Positions 51,481 through 64,000 of a stretch of 64,000 nt of DNA are shown piece by piece; the first letter of the stretch is position 1, and every line of letters starts with the position of its first letter. The notes under the pieces are model-generated. The model was not told the origin of the DNA and did no database searches. It worked only from the letters and a program-made list of their open reading frames with translations. The stretch lies in contig VWZX01010808.1 of assembly GCA_013399015.1 (NCBI GenBank), positions 186,001 to 250,000 of the forward strand. The letters are read 5' to 3'. The stretch is from Galbula dea. Lineage: Eukaryota; Chordata; Aves; Piciformes; Galbulidae. The position numbers and the translations under genes are program-made.

Positions 51481-53404
51481 AAAGCTCAGAGAGAGGAGGG
51501 TGAAAAAAACCTGTCATAATAATAAATAAATACATTAAACGTGCCCCAAAGAAATGAAACAAATCCTTGTAAATACGTCCCCTCCCCCGCCAAGGTTCCC
51601 CCCGCCAGGAGGTGCTGGGCTCGGTCGCCTGCTTGACCTGACTTGGGCTGCCCGGTGCTGCAAGGATGCCCTGGGCCGGTGGATACTCAGCAAAAGGTTG
51701 TTCATCCCGGGGTTTGGGGTGCTGCAGGGCAGCTGAGCTCTGCAGGTGAACAACTGCCAAGACAGGAGCACACTGGTAACCTGCAGCTGCTGGCAGCTCT
51801 GATACGTTTTGGATTATCAAGGCTAAAAATCCCCATGCCATAGGATAGGCAGATGGTACTGGAGCTGTATCCTCCACATATATAATCAATAAGTTCAAAA
51901 TTCTGTGCTAAAGTCTAGTCTGATCTAAATAGACAGGAGATCACTAAATGGACCATACTTAACAAGTATTGCAAAGGGCTGAACTGATTTACTCCATTTT
52001 AAATGGAAGGAAAATCAAACTATTTAAAAGCAATTTTTTTTTCCCAAAGAGTAAACAAAGCGTCTCATCATTCCAAGCTCAGGCATCCTTCTGTCTGTCC
52101 CCCACTCTGTAACTGGGATCTATCTTTTGCTACAAGGATGAGGATGCATGAAACAAAGAGCTTGTATACAGACACATATATTTTAAAGTAGATGGACTGC
52201 ATATGCTTTGTTCTGAACAGTCTGTGTCAATCCTTGGGATATAAACTCTGGCATACCTTCGCAAACCTCATTTCCAGATCCCATGACTTTAGCATGTGCT
52301 GCCAGCACACACCAGGGGCTGTGGGGAATCTGTGTGTAAAACAGTGGGGTTTTACAGCATTGCTACCCATGAAGCTTTCAGATAGTATGGCTTTTTGTCC
52401 AGGCAGCAAAGGATGTATATAGCGTTAGACTCTGGATGCACGGGGTAAAGAAGTTGCTGGTGCCAGAAGCTGAACTGCCGTCTGTTTTCAGCTCAGAGTT
52501 AATCCAAGTTACATGCTCAGAAGTCAGTCTCTGACTCCAGCTCTATCCATGTGCAAAGCCACCTCCCCTGGGTAGGATACTGTTATCTGCAGGGCAGCAG
52601 CTCACTCTGAGTAAGCACGACTTGTTGGCTACTAGCACAGCCATAGGTGTGTTCCTAGACCAAGCACTGACTGATGCTTCCATCGTGTGGCTGACGCCAC
52701 ATGTGCCTCTCAGGCCTTCAAAACTCATTAGATGGACAGGTTAAAAAAATATTTTAGGAATAGGCAGTGACACCAGCAAGGCTGTGCACAGAACCCTATG
52801 CTTCTTCCTTTCCACACCTGTTTATTTTCTATTTCAGTCTTAGGGCTGACACTATGTTATCAAGATGCTCTTGTGCCAACGCTTTTCCACATCAGAGTCC
52901 TGTAGCTTGATGACTGTGCTCTCTAGGATGGGAAGAGAAGTAAGGGTGCTGACTGGCACTAGAGGCGATACCTCTTCACAGCAGTTCCTTTCTCTTAACG
53001 CTGTTTAGACACGCTCTGCATCTCAGTACCACCTGAAAGGAACGCAGGCTTCCACATGAGGAAGGCTTAGTAAAGGAAACAGCCTAGTCAGCTAATGATC
53101 TAAAGAAAACTTTTCAGAAAATAAAAAGCCTGGGGGCACTGTGATCAAAGCTACCTATGAAGAAACCTAAACAAGGTTCTTCTCCACTCTGCAACATCAG
53201 GCTGCTGTTGCCAGCAAGGGACAATGGGCAAAGCCAGAAAAATCCTGCTATTGCTTAAGTATATTGCTATTCTTTTGTTCCATCTTACTTCCTACATAGA
53301 AAACTCCTACTGCTATGATCTTCACCTATACATTCTAATTAAAAATCCTTACACTCACTTATATAGTCTACTTCTATTACTATCTTCCTCTTACAGTCTT
53401 CTCA

Positions 53405-53567
53405 GGGAGAGCTGTTAAGCATTGGATCAGGTTGTGGCATCTCCATCCCTGGAGATTTTCAAAACTAATTGAACAAGGCCCTGAGTAACCTAATCCAAGT
53501 TGGAAGTCAGCCCTGTTCTGAGCAGGGAATTGGACTAGAGACCTCCAGAGGACCCTTCCAACCTAAT
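53405..53567 (+). mobile_element. Diverged CR1 LINE 3' end
   Basis: An older CR1 tail in plus orientation, recognisable by GGTTGTGGCATCTCCATCCC, TGGAGATTTTCAAAAC, GAGCAGGGAATTGGACTAGA and CCCTTCCAACCTAAT. It is followed by a T run instead of the octamer repeats. It is clearly more diverged than the 42- and 60.7-kb copies. Confidence 0.85.
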
Positions 53568-53832
53568 TTTTTTTTTCTGATTGTGCACTTCTGTGAACAC
53601 TTCCATCAGCAACATATCTCCATGTTCCAGAAGGTAAAATGGCACAGGAACTGTGGCAAGATTATGACTCATCGTAGCTATGTCAAAAACCCTGAAAGCA
53701 TAGGGGTAGAAGTGAGAATGAAACATGTAATAAACACTGTTTGTGGAGCCTTCTTGAATTCTATGAATTTCTGCACCATCCCTGGACTTCACTGATTGGC
53801 AGTTCTGTGTGATTATTTCAGTAGTAAAGGTC

Positions 53833-53903
53833 AGTCTACCTTACTACTTTAGTTCATGTGATTATGAGTAGTCTGCCTTGCTACTTCAGTTCACATGATT
53901 ATG
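53833..53903. repeat. 34-bp tandem duplication with a 3-bp spacer
   Basis: Copies 53833-53866 and 53870-53903 both run from AGTCT to ATGATTATG or GTGATTATG, with about six differences. They sit a few hundred bases from the old CR1 tail. Confidence 0.8.
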
Positions 53904-56900
53904 TTCTCCTCTACAGAGTAGCTCTTGAAACCAGAAGTTTGCTACTTGCTTCCTTGTAAAGGCAACAAAATTTGCAAGTAATTTGCAAAAAACTTTGGAA
54001 AGTACCTTGAAGCAAGAGGATCCAGTCTGATCTCCAGTTACCTCTGAGCTCCTTCTCCACATACACTTGTGGTTGCTTGCAGGTCCTTCCATATACTCCA
54101 CTCACTCTTAACATTATCAAAGAGCCATCACCATCTCTGCTTCTTGTGAATGACAACAGAAGGCCAATACAGCAAAGAGATGGCACTTTTGTACATGAAC
54201 ATGATGCACTGACTCCCAGAAGCTGGGGGCAGAAAAGATGCTGACCTTCCTAAGCTAATCTGAGTCTTGAGGGTCACTGCAGAATTCCTATTTGCTACTG
54301 ATTTACAAAAGATTTATCCAGTCCATTTCTAAACATCCTACCTACTCCATCTCTTTACATTTTCTACCCTATGTGCAGATAGTTTTCTTTTGTTGGTATT
54401 CATTTTCAGTATCCCCTTTTATTATTCTCTTATTTTCTGCATTACTTTTTATGTGTTATTTTTCATTATGTTCATTTACACTACATAAAAGGTATTCTCT
54501 TCTTTCCTGGTTGTATGCTCTCCAGTACCTAATATCAGGCTAACTGCATCTACTGTCATCCCTGAACTGACCTGTGTGCATCAGCACTATCCAGCTCGTG
54601 TGCAAAGCAAGATGCACAGTCACTGCCACCTTTTTAGTTCTGTTTTCTGTCAGTATCTTCACTGCAGAGAGTCATTCCCTCCTTTCCATCTACCCTAACA
54701 CTACGCTATCACACCTCAAAGTCTCAAATGGTGGAAAACCCCCAATGCTGCAGTGACTGCAAGGAACTGGGCACTGGCTGCAAAAAGAATTGGCTCCTTC
54801 CTGTTTAATATGAAAGCAGAAGGAGTAATATTTTGGATGTCCTAACCCCAAAGCTATCTAGAAACTAATAACTACCTCAGAGCTTTGGAATGCCTTTAAA
54901 AACCCTGCTACACTTCCCTCTTGTTGCTGCCACTCTTGCATAGAGCCTTCTCTCCTCCAACCCTCCACATGCTCTCTACACGATTTCTCTATGTGTGTCT
55001 CCCTTGCAACCATTACTTGAGTGTGGAATGACTCTCCCCTCGATGAGTTAACATGTTCTTACACAGGGGCCATCAAACCATGTCTTTGTCAAAAACAGGC
55101 AATCCATGTTGCTGTGTTTCTCATAGAGCAGCTATAACTAACACTTGAACCTTCCCTTACAACCGGGAACAGTTCTCCATCCTGCAAAGACACCAGGTTA
55201 GCAATGAACAAATTAGCTCTGGTATAGGAACCAGTGTAGCTGCACAGAACCCACAGTAGCATCCTGGCTCTCAGGGGAAGCTATGATAATGTGACTGTAT
55301 GAGAATAATACTACATAATGAACAATAATGAGGCAGTTTTCAGCCTCTGAATACAGGGAGGGCTGGGTCACCAACCAGACCTTTGTTCATCGCATATTAA
55401 ACAGCACAGAGGGAACACACCACAGGGTTGCTGATGTTGCTACAAGTGCTGCTGCTGGCTGAGTCTGCCCACCCATGTTCCAGGCATTTCTCTTCCTCAC
55501 AGATATGGCATCACCTTCTAGTAAGTGCCCTCAGGCCAGAGATGCCTGTTGTGCCCAAGCAATACACTTAACTCACTGGTGTACAGTTTGTCTATAACCT
55601 CAGTAATTCACAGAGACTTTATACAATTATAAATAAACCCCATCTTTTCAGATTCTAAACTGTATGAGTGTGAAAACAGTTCACATTTGATTTTAAGTGA
55701 TATTTTTCCTGAGTGTTCTGCAGCACATTCTTCCTCTGCCTGTGTGCGACTAACACAGCTCCTGATATCAGTGCTTATCACTGCCAGTGTTGTGTCTCTT
55801 CCAGACATGACACTGACAATACATATTTAGAAACTGACAAAATGAAAGACAGACATGAGTACAATCATGGAGTGTATATATATACACAAAAGCCTGAAAG
55901 AGCAGCAAAAAGCACTGAAATTTGCCCAGAGACCTTGCCTCAAAATTCAGGGCACGCTGAACACCAGAGCTGAGGGTGAAGCTTCCCCAGACCAGCTCGC
56001 ATTAAACCACCTGAACCATCCCAATTTTCCTGCCAGCAATGTTGCTTCAGTAGTTCGAAGTCCCGCACAGGCTGACTGCCTGAATATTCAAACAGCTTCT
56101 CTGATGATTTTGCAGCCACATTGATCTCCATGCTGTTACAGCTACATGACTGGCAGTTTGTTTAAAATCTCTGACTGCAAGTTTGTGTCATACAATGGAA
56201 AACACAAACTCCTAAAACATCGCCATAAAATCCCAACAGACCGTTGCAGAGCAAGAACAGGAGGCACGGAGAACTGACAACAGAGGCCCAATGTTCTAGT
56301 GCAATAAAAGCCTGGCAAATTTAATCAACACAGAAAAGTAAAATAAACTCCAAAATCCCTTACAGGAGACTGATTAACATAATTAAATTAAACTCAGAGA
56401 TGAAGTTAAACTAAGACTGAAACTTGCTGGGTCTGTTTCAGGGCTGAAATGAGGTTTAAATGCCCTCAAATTTGTCTTTTTTTTTTTTTTTTCTATTTAA
56501 ACCACAAGCCTCATGAAAGTTAGGCCCTGACTACAAAACTTGCTTGACTTACAACCTCAGAGCATGTTGGCTACGGGAATACTGCAACAATATTGGCAAG
56601 CACTGACAATCCTAAGAAATAAAAACAATGAGATCTAGGGGGAAAAAACTACAAATAACAGACAATTGATAATTCCAGAGCATAATAAAACCACAACACA
56701 AAATCAACAGTCTCTCAGGCAACTTTACCTATGTAATTCAGCCAAATCCACCCAATGTAAATGGCCTTAAATCATAAACAACTCAAGGCCCAGAAAGAAC
56801 AGCATAAACATTTAAGGAGCTGCAGTAAACTCAATCTGTATTGCATGGAATACCAACAAGAGGAACAGTGTCTTACTGAAAAGGAGTAAGAATGAAAAAG

Positions 56901-59900
56901 AAGATAAACACTCTGAAGTTAAACATGGATGAACCAACTAGAAGAGCACAAACTAGAGCAGTAAGCAGGGAGAACCTGCCAAACAAAAAGATAGGAAGAG
57001 ATCAAACCAGCCATTGCTGAACTATGTTGTGAGACTACAACTTAAATATTTAATAGGTTTTTATTGACATTTTTTTCCCACAGATTTCCTTGCAAATTTC
57101 AAAGGCAAAAACTTAGCTTACCCTCATCAGTAATTCTCACAGGTGCTGCAGTTTGGTTTTGGTTTTTGAAGATTTTTTTTTCCCTGAAACAAGAAGTCTT
57201 TTATAAGAGATAAAATATACTTACAGTGGTTTCCAAATAGTATCACTCTTCAGGTAAATTACTCCAAGCCTTGGACTTAGTGCAGACGTTCATTGGGGCA
57301 GGGAACAGAAAGAGGCTGTGTCTGTACCAGAAAGAACCAAAAGGAAAGGTCAGGGGGAAAAAATAATTATTTACTGAGAGCAAGAAAACTTGCTGCAATG
57401 CTGGCATTCTCTGCTGTCAGTACAGCTGGCTGCAGCCTGGCAGGGCCAAATTCTTCCCACTTCAATCCCTCCAGCCTTGGCTGCAAACAACAACAGAATC
57501 AGTCCCCTGTTACCCCAGTCTGCCTATGCAACCTATTCTGGTGAAGTGAGGAGGAGAGGGAGGATTAGCCAGCAAAGCGTAATCAGTAGGATTCATTCTG
57601 AGAAGTTGCTCACTCTAATGGCATGAGCAGGGAGCAGTGATGGAGAGCTGGCACAAACTTGGCACTCTAGTGCATCTCATCAGAACTACAAGGCTAGTCC
57701 TGTTCAGAGCAGCAACAAACACTTCCTCAGGATCAAAAGGCAGGAAAAGAAAGGAAAACTCCTCCTTCACTTCTTTTGCTGTCTTTACATCACAAAAATG
57801 ATGGCTTGTATCAAAGCTGAAACCCCACTTATCTCCCATCAGCCACCAGGTCTACTGTGGTGAGACCAGTGCAATAACATTGTCAGCCTTTCAGGAGAGA
57901 TTCAGCTTGGTAGCAGTTTTATGTCCGAAATCTCCTGTGCTAAAGAGGGAGTGGGACTCAATAAAAGGAATCCAAAGAGAAACCTCAGCTCCTATTAGAG
58001 GGTGATTTCACCAGCCAGACCTAAGATTTTGGGAGTATTTATGTTTTGGGGGGACTCGAATCCCTTCCTAGACTAACAGAACTCCTCCTTTGCTAGCTTC
58101 TTATGATCTTTGGGTGGCTCACTGTGGATGTTGGAAGTATATCTAAAGTTAACATCCAGGGACAGAATTAAATCCTGCTTGCTTCACTTATGCAAAGAAC
58201 TCCTGGGACTTCAGCATATTCAGTCCTACCCACAGTGAAGCCAATGGTGCTATTTCCCTGAATAAATGATTTTGCCTACTCTGATCAGACAAGAAAAGCT
58301 AATATTTGCTTTATCAAAGAAATCAAGAAGGTGAACAAAAAATGATAAGAGATGTAATTGTTTTTTCACAGGTAGTTAATGTCACTGTGCAAGTTGGAAT
58401 TTATGTCTGCAAATGCAACACAATAAAAGAGCCCCACTGCTCGTGCAGCAGGAACACTGGAATGAGCACCAGCAGACCCAGTGAAGGATTTTAGATGACA
58501 CTGTAATAATGTACTTCACAAAATATACATTTGGGTTTATGTTCAATTTATACATTTTGTAATGATGAAGTTTACTGGTGACTGGGATACATGCTACATA
58601 CTGTTTCCAACAGGCTACATAAAATCTGGAAGCTATGCTTCACAGGGGCTCAAGGAAGCATTTTCTTTGCTTCCAGTTATTGTAGGTTCTCCCCTTTTTA
58701 GAGTCTCCTTTGATCTGCCAAATTTGAGTAAATTTAAAAACACACACAAAAATCCTCAGCTTAGCCTGAACCTCTCAGTTTCAGTCAGGCTTGGGAGAGG
58801 AACTACATGCCAGCATCAGGTTTGCCCAGAAGAATGACATAAAACAGTGCCACCTTTGGCCACTGCCAGGGGTTGAATTTCAAAGGTGCAGTAACACCCA
58901 GGGATTCTGTAGATTTAAGCCCTTGCTAACACCCAGCATGGCTAATGTTCAAGCTCTCCTTCCCACTTACACTTATGCCCAACCTGTTCTGTTAATGCCA
59001 ACTTCACTTCTTTATCCACTTTGCACACATCACCCTGTTTTTTATCTGGCTATTGCTCACCTTCTTTAAGGCATAAATCCAGTATAGCTTAAAGACTACC
59101 CAATACTTCATTTAATATGCATTTTTAACTTGTACTAGAAGCAGAAAAATTACAGAATCAGGTCTTTAGTCTTTACTTCAGCAGAACTCCTGCTCACTTC
59201 ACTCCTAATTTCACACAAGAGAAGCCTAAGAACTGCATGTACTAATCCTGCATATTTTGTCACCTCTCTTTTTGTGTCATTATTGCTCTTCCAATCTCTG
59301 GGATTCCAATCCAAGTGGCTTTCTCTTGTAGCACTGCCTAGCACTCAATCTGGCTTCACATCAAGGGTCAGGCAGACAAGTTGTTAGAGATGGGCTGTTC
59401 AGAGTCTTCTACAAAATCTGGGCACTAAAATCTCTCTGAAAGGCAACACTTAAAAATATCTTCATTTTCCTCCAATATTTTTCCTATGGCCTGGGAGGAT
59501 AAATCTCTTTTCCTCCAGTGTGATGAACATAAAGCACTGAGATCATCAGCAGTTGGTAGGTACATTTTAAGTACAAGAAATCAACAAAGCTGTCTTCTTT
59601 AGAAAATATGAGGAGTTCAATAGAGAAGGAAACACCCACAATTTTTCTAAAACTCTTAATCTAACTTGGAAAAAAATACAGGAAAAGGATTTTTGACCCT
59701 GAGAAGAGAGGGCAAAAAGAGAGACAAGCAGGATAATAGTGGAATGGGATGTGTAACATTGGGTTGGGTAACTTGTCCCCTCTCTACCTGGGCTCCTCTA
59801 CCTGGGAAAGGAAAGCTTTCTGCTCTATGGGGTACTGGGTGCTCAGTTAAGATTTTGGAGGATAGGTTTTCTGCATGAATGCATTCCAGAAAGGCAGACT

Positions 59901-60664
59901 ATAACTACTTAAATATTTCCACTAATGATAGTAACTTGGGCATTTTCTATATGCTCACTTTCATTCCACCTTGCTCTTCCCAAGCTTTATCTGGTAATTT
60001 AGACGGTGTAAGAAACATCACAGTTTGCATTAAGAAAGATCTTTTTTATGATAGCAGTGATGTACTACAGATTGTGATTTAAGATGTACACTTTAGGTCA
60101 ATGCTATACTGGCTTCAGTGGAGTTGCAGTGGGCATAAAGTCAGGAGAAAATGTGGTATTTTACATACTAAGGCAAACGATTAATAGGCTCCTGGACCAT
60201 AACTCCATATTCTGAGGCACTGACCCTCCTTCTCCTCCCTCCTGAAATTTGTGTCTTGACCCTTTCCTCTCTTGTCAGCTACCTTTCCAGAGCTGTTCAT
60301 TAATCAGCACCATTGATCTGATGTGGTCTGTCATATCATATTACTTAAAACAGAGAGAAGAGATCATTGGCCTGACTGCTCTTTACACAACACATCATCA
60401 CAGTATTTCCTTTCAAGATGAATTCAATACAAACATCCATTTCCTGCTGGTGCTTGGTCCCAAAATTCACCTTTCCTCTGCTCCCCGAAGGGCATTTCTG
60501 TCTCCTCCTGGCTGTACTTCTTTCTGCCCAGAGACACCTTTAGTATTCCCTGTTTGTTAGGGGCATTCATGTCTGACCTGGAAGAGACAGTCTTCAGAAT
60601 AGCTTTGTCTTTGTTTAAGACCTGGCACCACAGTCTTCTATCACTTTCTTTTACGTTATGTTAC

Positions 60665-60755
60665 ATGATTTAGGGGTAAGAGTAGTGTAGGGCTATCGGT
60701 TGGACTAGATGATCTTGAGGGTCCTTTCCAACCGTAATGATTCTGTGATTCTATG
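60665..60755 (+). mobile_element. CR1 LINE 3' tail (very short)
   Basis: About 91 bp of CR1 3' end, with GGTTGGACTAGATGATCTTG and a terminal ATTCTGTGATTCTATG octamer repeat. It is nearly identical to the 42.07-kb copy, so both belong to one young subfamily. Confidence 0.88.
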
Positions 60756-61999
60756 TAGAAAGTTAGGCTATAGGTTATCCATAGGTAGACAACCAATCAC
60801 AGTGTCTTAACCAGAGATCAGGATGGACTGTGATATAAAAAACCCCTTTCCAACAGAGGCCAGAATTTGAGCCAGAGAAAACACGAAAATTTAGGAGCAT
60901 AGGACATGCTACCTAAGCCCTAGCATGAATCCTTCACAATAGTCAGGCCTTCATCTAGGTGAGGAAACTGCTCATTGCTGTATTCTACTGGGAACACTCT
61001 ATGTCCACTGTCAGTAACTGGGCCTGAAAATCAAAAATTACTTTGTTAATAGATTAGCCATTTGCAAAAAGACTGTTTAAAGAGGCTGCACTGCTCTAGC
61101 CTCATAAAGGCCAGTTTCCCACAAGAACTTCTTTGCAAAAGTGCTAGAGAAAAAAAAAAATTCTCTCCCTGAAGTCCCAAGGGTACTTAGTGAAATCTGG
61201 AATAGCAATGTAGTCTGTAGTAAAAGTCTACATCATGTTCCAACTTTTTGTCTCACAAACCCTCTCTTGTCTGTATCTGTTTCTTTTTCCCTTCTTTCAT
61301 TGCCTTTATCTGATACTATAGAATTTCACCTCTCTTAAGCTGCAGTTCTTTACCTAAGTTTGAATTTGGCACTTGGAACAGGCACATCCTAGGTCTCACT
61401 TTCATCTGTTGATTCTTCTGACATTTCTTTCTATTTGCAAGCAGCGTTCTCAATACAACAGCTAACCATACCTAAGAGCAAAGATCAAAAAGGATAACTC
61501 TTCTCCTACTGACTTTTCTTTCCAGTCCTTATGCTGAACAGCCCCCTCCTACCCTGGGAAGTAGTACAAGGTCTCAATTATGAACTTATGGAAAAGTTCT
61601 CTCTAATTTAAGATATAAATCAGGCTGCTGCCACACTTGCAGAGAAATGGGTTAGATGGTGCCCAAGCAAAGCTTAGTCACTCTCTTGGCTGCACCTTGC
61701 TGTGCGCAGAGCAGGGTAAAGCAATGTTACACAATGTTAAGAATCTGTTTGGCCTTGGAACACTCGATTTGAAATGATGAGGCTAACTGCTACCTGCAAG
61801 AGGCAATGAAGGGTCAGTAGTTGGTAAGCTCAATAAGAGCAGCAGCAGATCACCAAAAGCCCTGATGTAACATTCAGCTAAACATTCAAATGAATACAAA
61901 AATCTACGATGCCAGAATGAACCGTGACAGTGTGTCAGACCATGAGTTTCTTCTGACAAGTAGTAAAGAGGAGAAACAATATTGTATTTATGGACAGAT

Positions 62000-62030
62000 A
62001 TATACATATATGGTAACCATATATAGATAT
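62000..62030. other. AT-rich inverted repeat
   Basis: ATATATGGT (62006-62014) and ACCATATAT (62016-62024) are perfect 9-bp arms around one base, with imperfect pairing further outward. It is likely a chance product of local TA-rich sequence. Confidence 0.5.
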
Positions 62031-64000
62031 GTATAGTTACATCCATAATTATTATTCTAAAATCATCTTATTCTGGCAAAATGTTGCTGAGTAGAACACC
62101 ACAGAATTCTCTATATTCCTGCTATGAAGAATTCACAATTGTATCTGAATGTTGAACAAAACCACATTCTTTTCAAAGGAATTCATTGAAGTGGAGTGTC
62201 ACTGAGGCATATACACAGCCATAATTTTATTGATGCTGGTGTCAAAAACAGAGTAAATCTGTGCTCAGTGGAACTTCACCTACATGAGTTTTCCAGGAAC
62301 ACTGATGTGTGGGTAGTGCTTGTATACTGCTGCCACTGTTGTCCTGAGGGCTAGTTTTCTGAAGATACTTAGTACTAATGGAAGCAGTTTAAGAGCATCA
62401 ACAGCCTTAGACGTTCATGTGCTACTGTTGTAGGTTACAAGGCAGCAAGCAGAATGGTGCAAAACTAAAAAGCTGCATGAGAGGGGAACAAGGTAAGAGG
62501 TTAAGGTTTTGAAGCCATGAACACTGAAATAATACCAAGAAGGCAGCACTTGGACAACATGACACTGCCTTGCTAACCGTAAGCAAGGTTCTCACAAAAC
62601 CAAATGTAGAGTTGTGCTGCAGTTACTCCCAATGTTTCTGCAACTGAAATACGAGTTGCCATCACTGCAATCACCAGAGATGAAGCAAATGTGGAGAAAT
62701 TAAATTGTTACAGTATTATATCTGCCTAAGCTACTGCTTTGGCTAGATGAGCCAGATTAGCTCATGACAGATGAGCTTCATGAACATTTCATTGCCAAGG
62801 AACCCTGTCAAAATATTGGTGATTTCTCCGAATCTGTTCAACATCATGGAGATGTCAAATGAAATCTGAAAGGACATTATTTTTCAGGAAGAACAAAAAC
62901 AGTGAAAGCATATGAAGAGAATGAGCTGAGTTTCTTCCTCCTTCCCCACGTATTGCTTTGGTTGCATTGAACACTGTCCTTGCAAATACTTTGGCATAAA
63001 CCCTGAAATCCTTAGTCCCATAAAAGCTGGTGAATTGAAGAAAGTACTAGATGTCCTCAGAGGATACATCTCCATGTTTCAGCAGCCAGGTTTGCAAACT
63101 GGTAACATATTTTCAGCTTGCTGCAGGGACAGGATAATCTCAACACATCACACAATTTTATGAAGATTTACACTATTAGCACTGGTTCTGTGTATGTCCC
63201 ACTCTCCTGGTCACAGTGGCACAGCACTTGAGTCACCAATGTCTGGCCACCAAATCTGTAGTTCTGCTGCTGAAAGCTGCTCTAAACCACAGGTCTGAAG
63301 TACACTGTCATGAGTATAGAAGGTGATACAAAATAGTAACTGATAAATGTCGTGAAACCCTGGGGTCTTTTTGGCTTGTTGCTTGCAGAAACTAAGAGAT
63401 ACTCTTTACTTCCATTTAAGTGTAATTCCATGTAGGACAATGGAATACCACTAGCTATAAATTTCAGTGAATTTGATCCATTTGTCACAGAACCACAGCC
63501 CCCCCCTTCCCCCCAGGTAAACTAAGAAATGAAACTTTTATTCATAAGTGTGGTTTTCTGAAGCACCAAGATGCAGGCTATCAAACAGACAAATTGAACT
63601 CCTCCTCCCCAAACTCAGCATCACCTTGATTGAATTCCTCCCTCTCACTGAGCTTTTATTATGTGACTAGTTTTATAAGGAAAGGAAGAAACTTGCAGGA
63701 TTTTTACCTGTCTTCACTAGAGGAAGATTTATATTAAAATCACGTTTGCATGCATAGTGAGGGGCAAGGGCTGAGACAAGGAATCTTTTCCTTAAGTTTT
63801 AAGATTCATAACACCACTGCCTGAATGCTGAGCTGAACAATCATGTTACTGACAGTCAGGAAAAACACTTAAATAATTTTGAATATTTTTTTGTCTTGTT
63901 TTGTTTTGGATGACTGTCTCCTGTCTCTAAAGATTTCCCTTGCAAGTCAATCATTAAAAAGTCAGTAACCAACACTGTGAAAAGACTAGGTAAAAAGCAC

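Larger units (their letters stand above)
51481..64000. other. Upstream region, no gene recognised
   Basis: Apart from the CR1 pieces at 53405-53567 and 60665-60755 and the duplication at 53833-53903, I see no exon, RNA gene or promoter I can support. In mammals ZBTB20 has several far-upstream non-coding exons (recalled), so this is likely intron or 5' region of the same gene. Confidence 0.5.

Noticed and set aside
51314..51898. 194-codon open frame on the minus strand through the GC-rich block
   Set aside because: It has no recognisable domain. Its length is explained by GC-rich, stop-poor composition.
58046..58058. B-box-like GATTCGAGTCC on the minus strand, possible tRNA or SINE
   Set aside because: One mismatch and no A box or tRNA fold around it.

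Overview
This is a vertebrate, almost certainly avian, genomic window. Several CR1 LINE 3' ends of bird type are present, the introns are large, repeats are otherwise sparse, and the only recognisable protein gene has conserved spliced exons. That gene is ZBTB20, a BTB/POZ and C2H2 zinc-finger transcriptional repressor, read on the minus strand, so the transcript runs from high to low coordinates. Three coding exons are supported at splice-site level. Exon 49706-49893 encodes most of the N-terminal extension of the long isoform. Exon 27630-29237 carries the short-isoform start, BTB domain, acidic/glutamine-rich middle and zinc finger 1. Exon 23619-24037 carries zinc fingers 2-5 and the stop. 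Joined in phase they give a 668-residue short form. The long form would be 741 residues if an unseen upstream exon adds four, which agrees with the mammalian isoform lengths.

Layout from high to low coordinates: 64000-51500 is upstream sequence, probably ZBTB20 intron or 5' region, with two CR1 fragments. A compact GC-rich block with a symmetric TATA box lies at 51314-51480 and is the best promoter candidate. The long-isoform exon follows at 49.7-49.9 kb. A 20.5-kb intron (29238-49705) contains old and young CR1 pieces and a complete 1.57-kb miniature LTR element at 36703-38268. Then come the BTB exon, a 3.6-kb intron and the terminal exon. Everything below 23619 is the 3' UTR and/or 3' flank. 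It has U/A-rich tracts, a strong hairpin about 200 nt after the stop, and one CR1 insertion near 9 kb. No second protein gene was found.

The most unusual object is the LTR element. It has two ~567-bp LTRs of TG...CA type, a perfect 5-bp target-site duplication (GTAGT), a purine tract before the 3' LTR, and an internal region of only 432 bp with no coding capacity. That interior is largely a tandem pair of ~130-bp units. Each unit carries a tRNA-like sequence in antisense, with an exact B box and a near-consensus A box. It behaves like a terminal-repeat retrotransposon in miniature whose body is made of captured tRNA-like modules.
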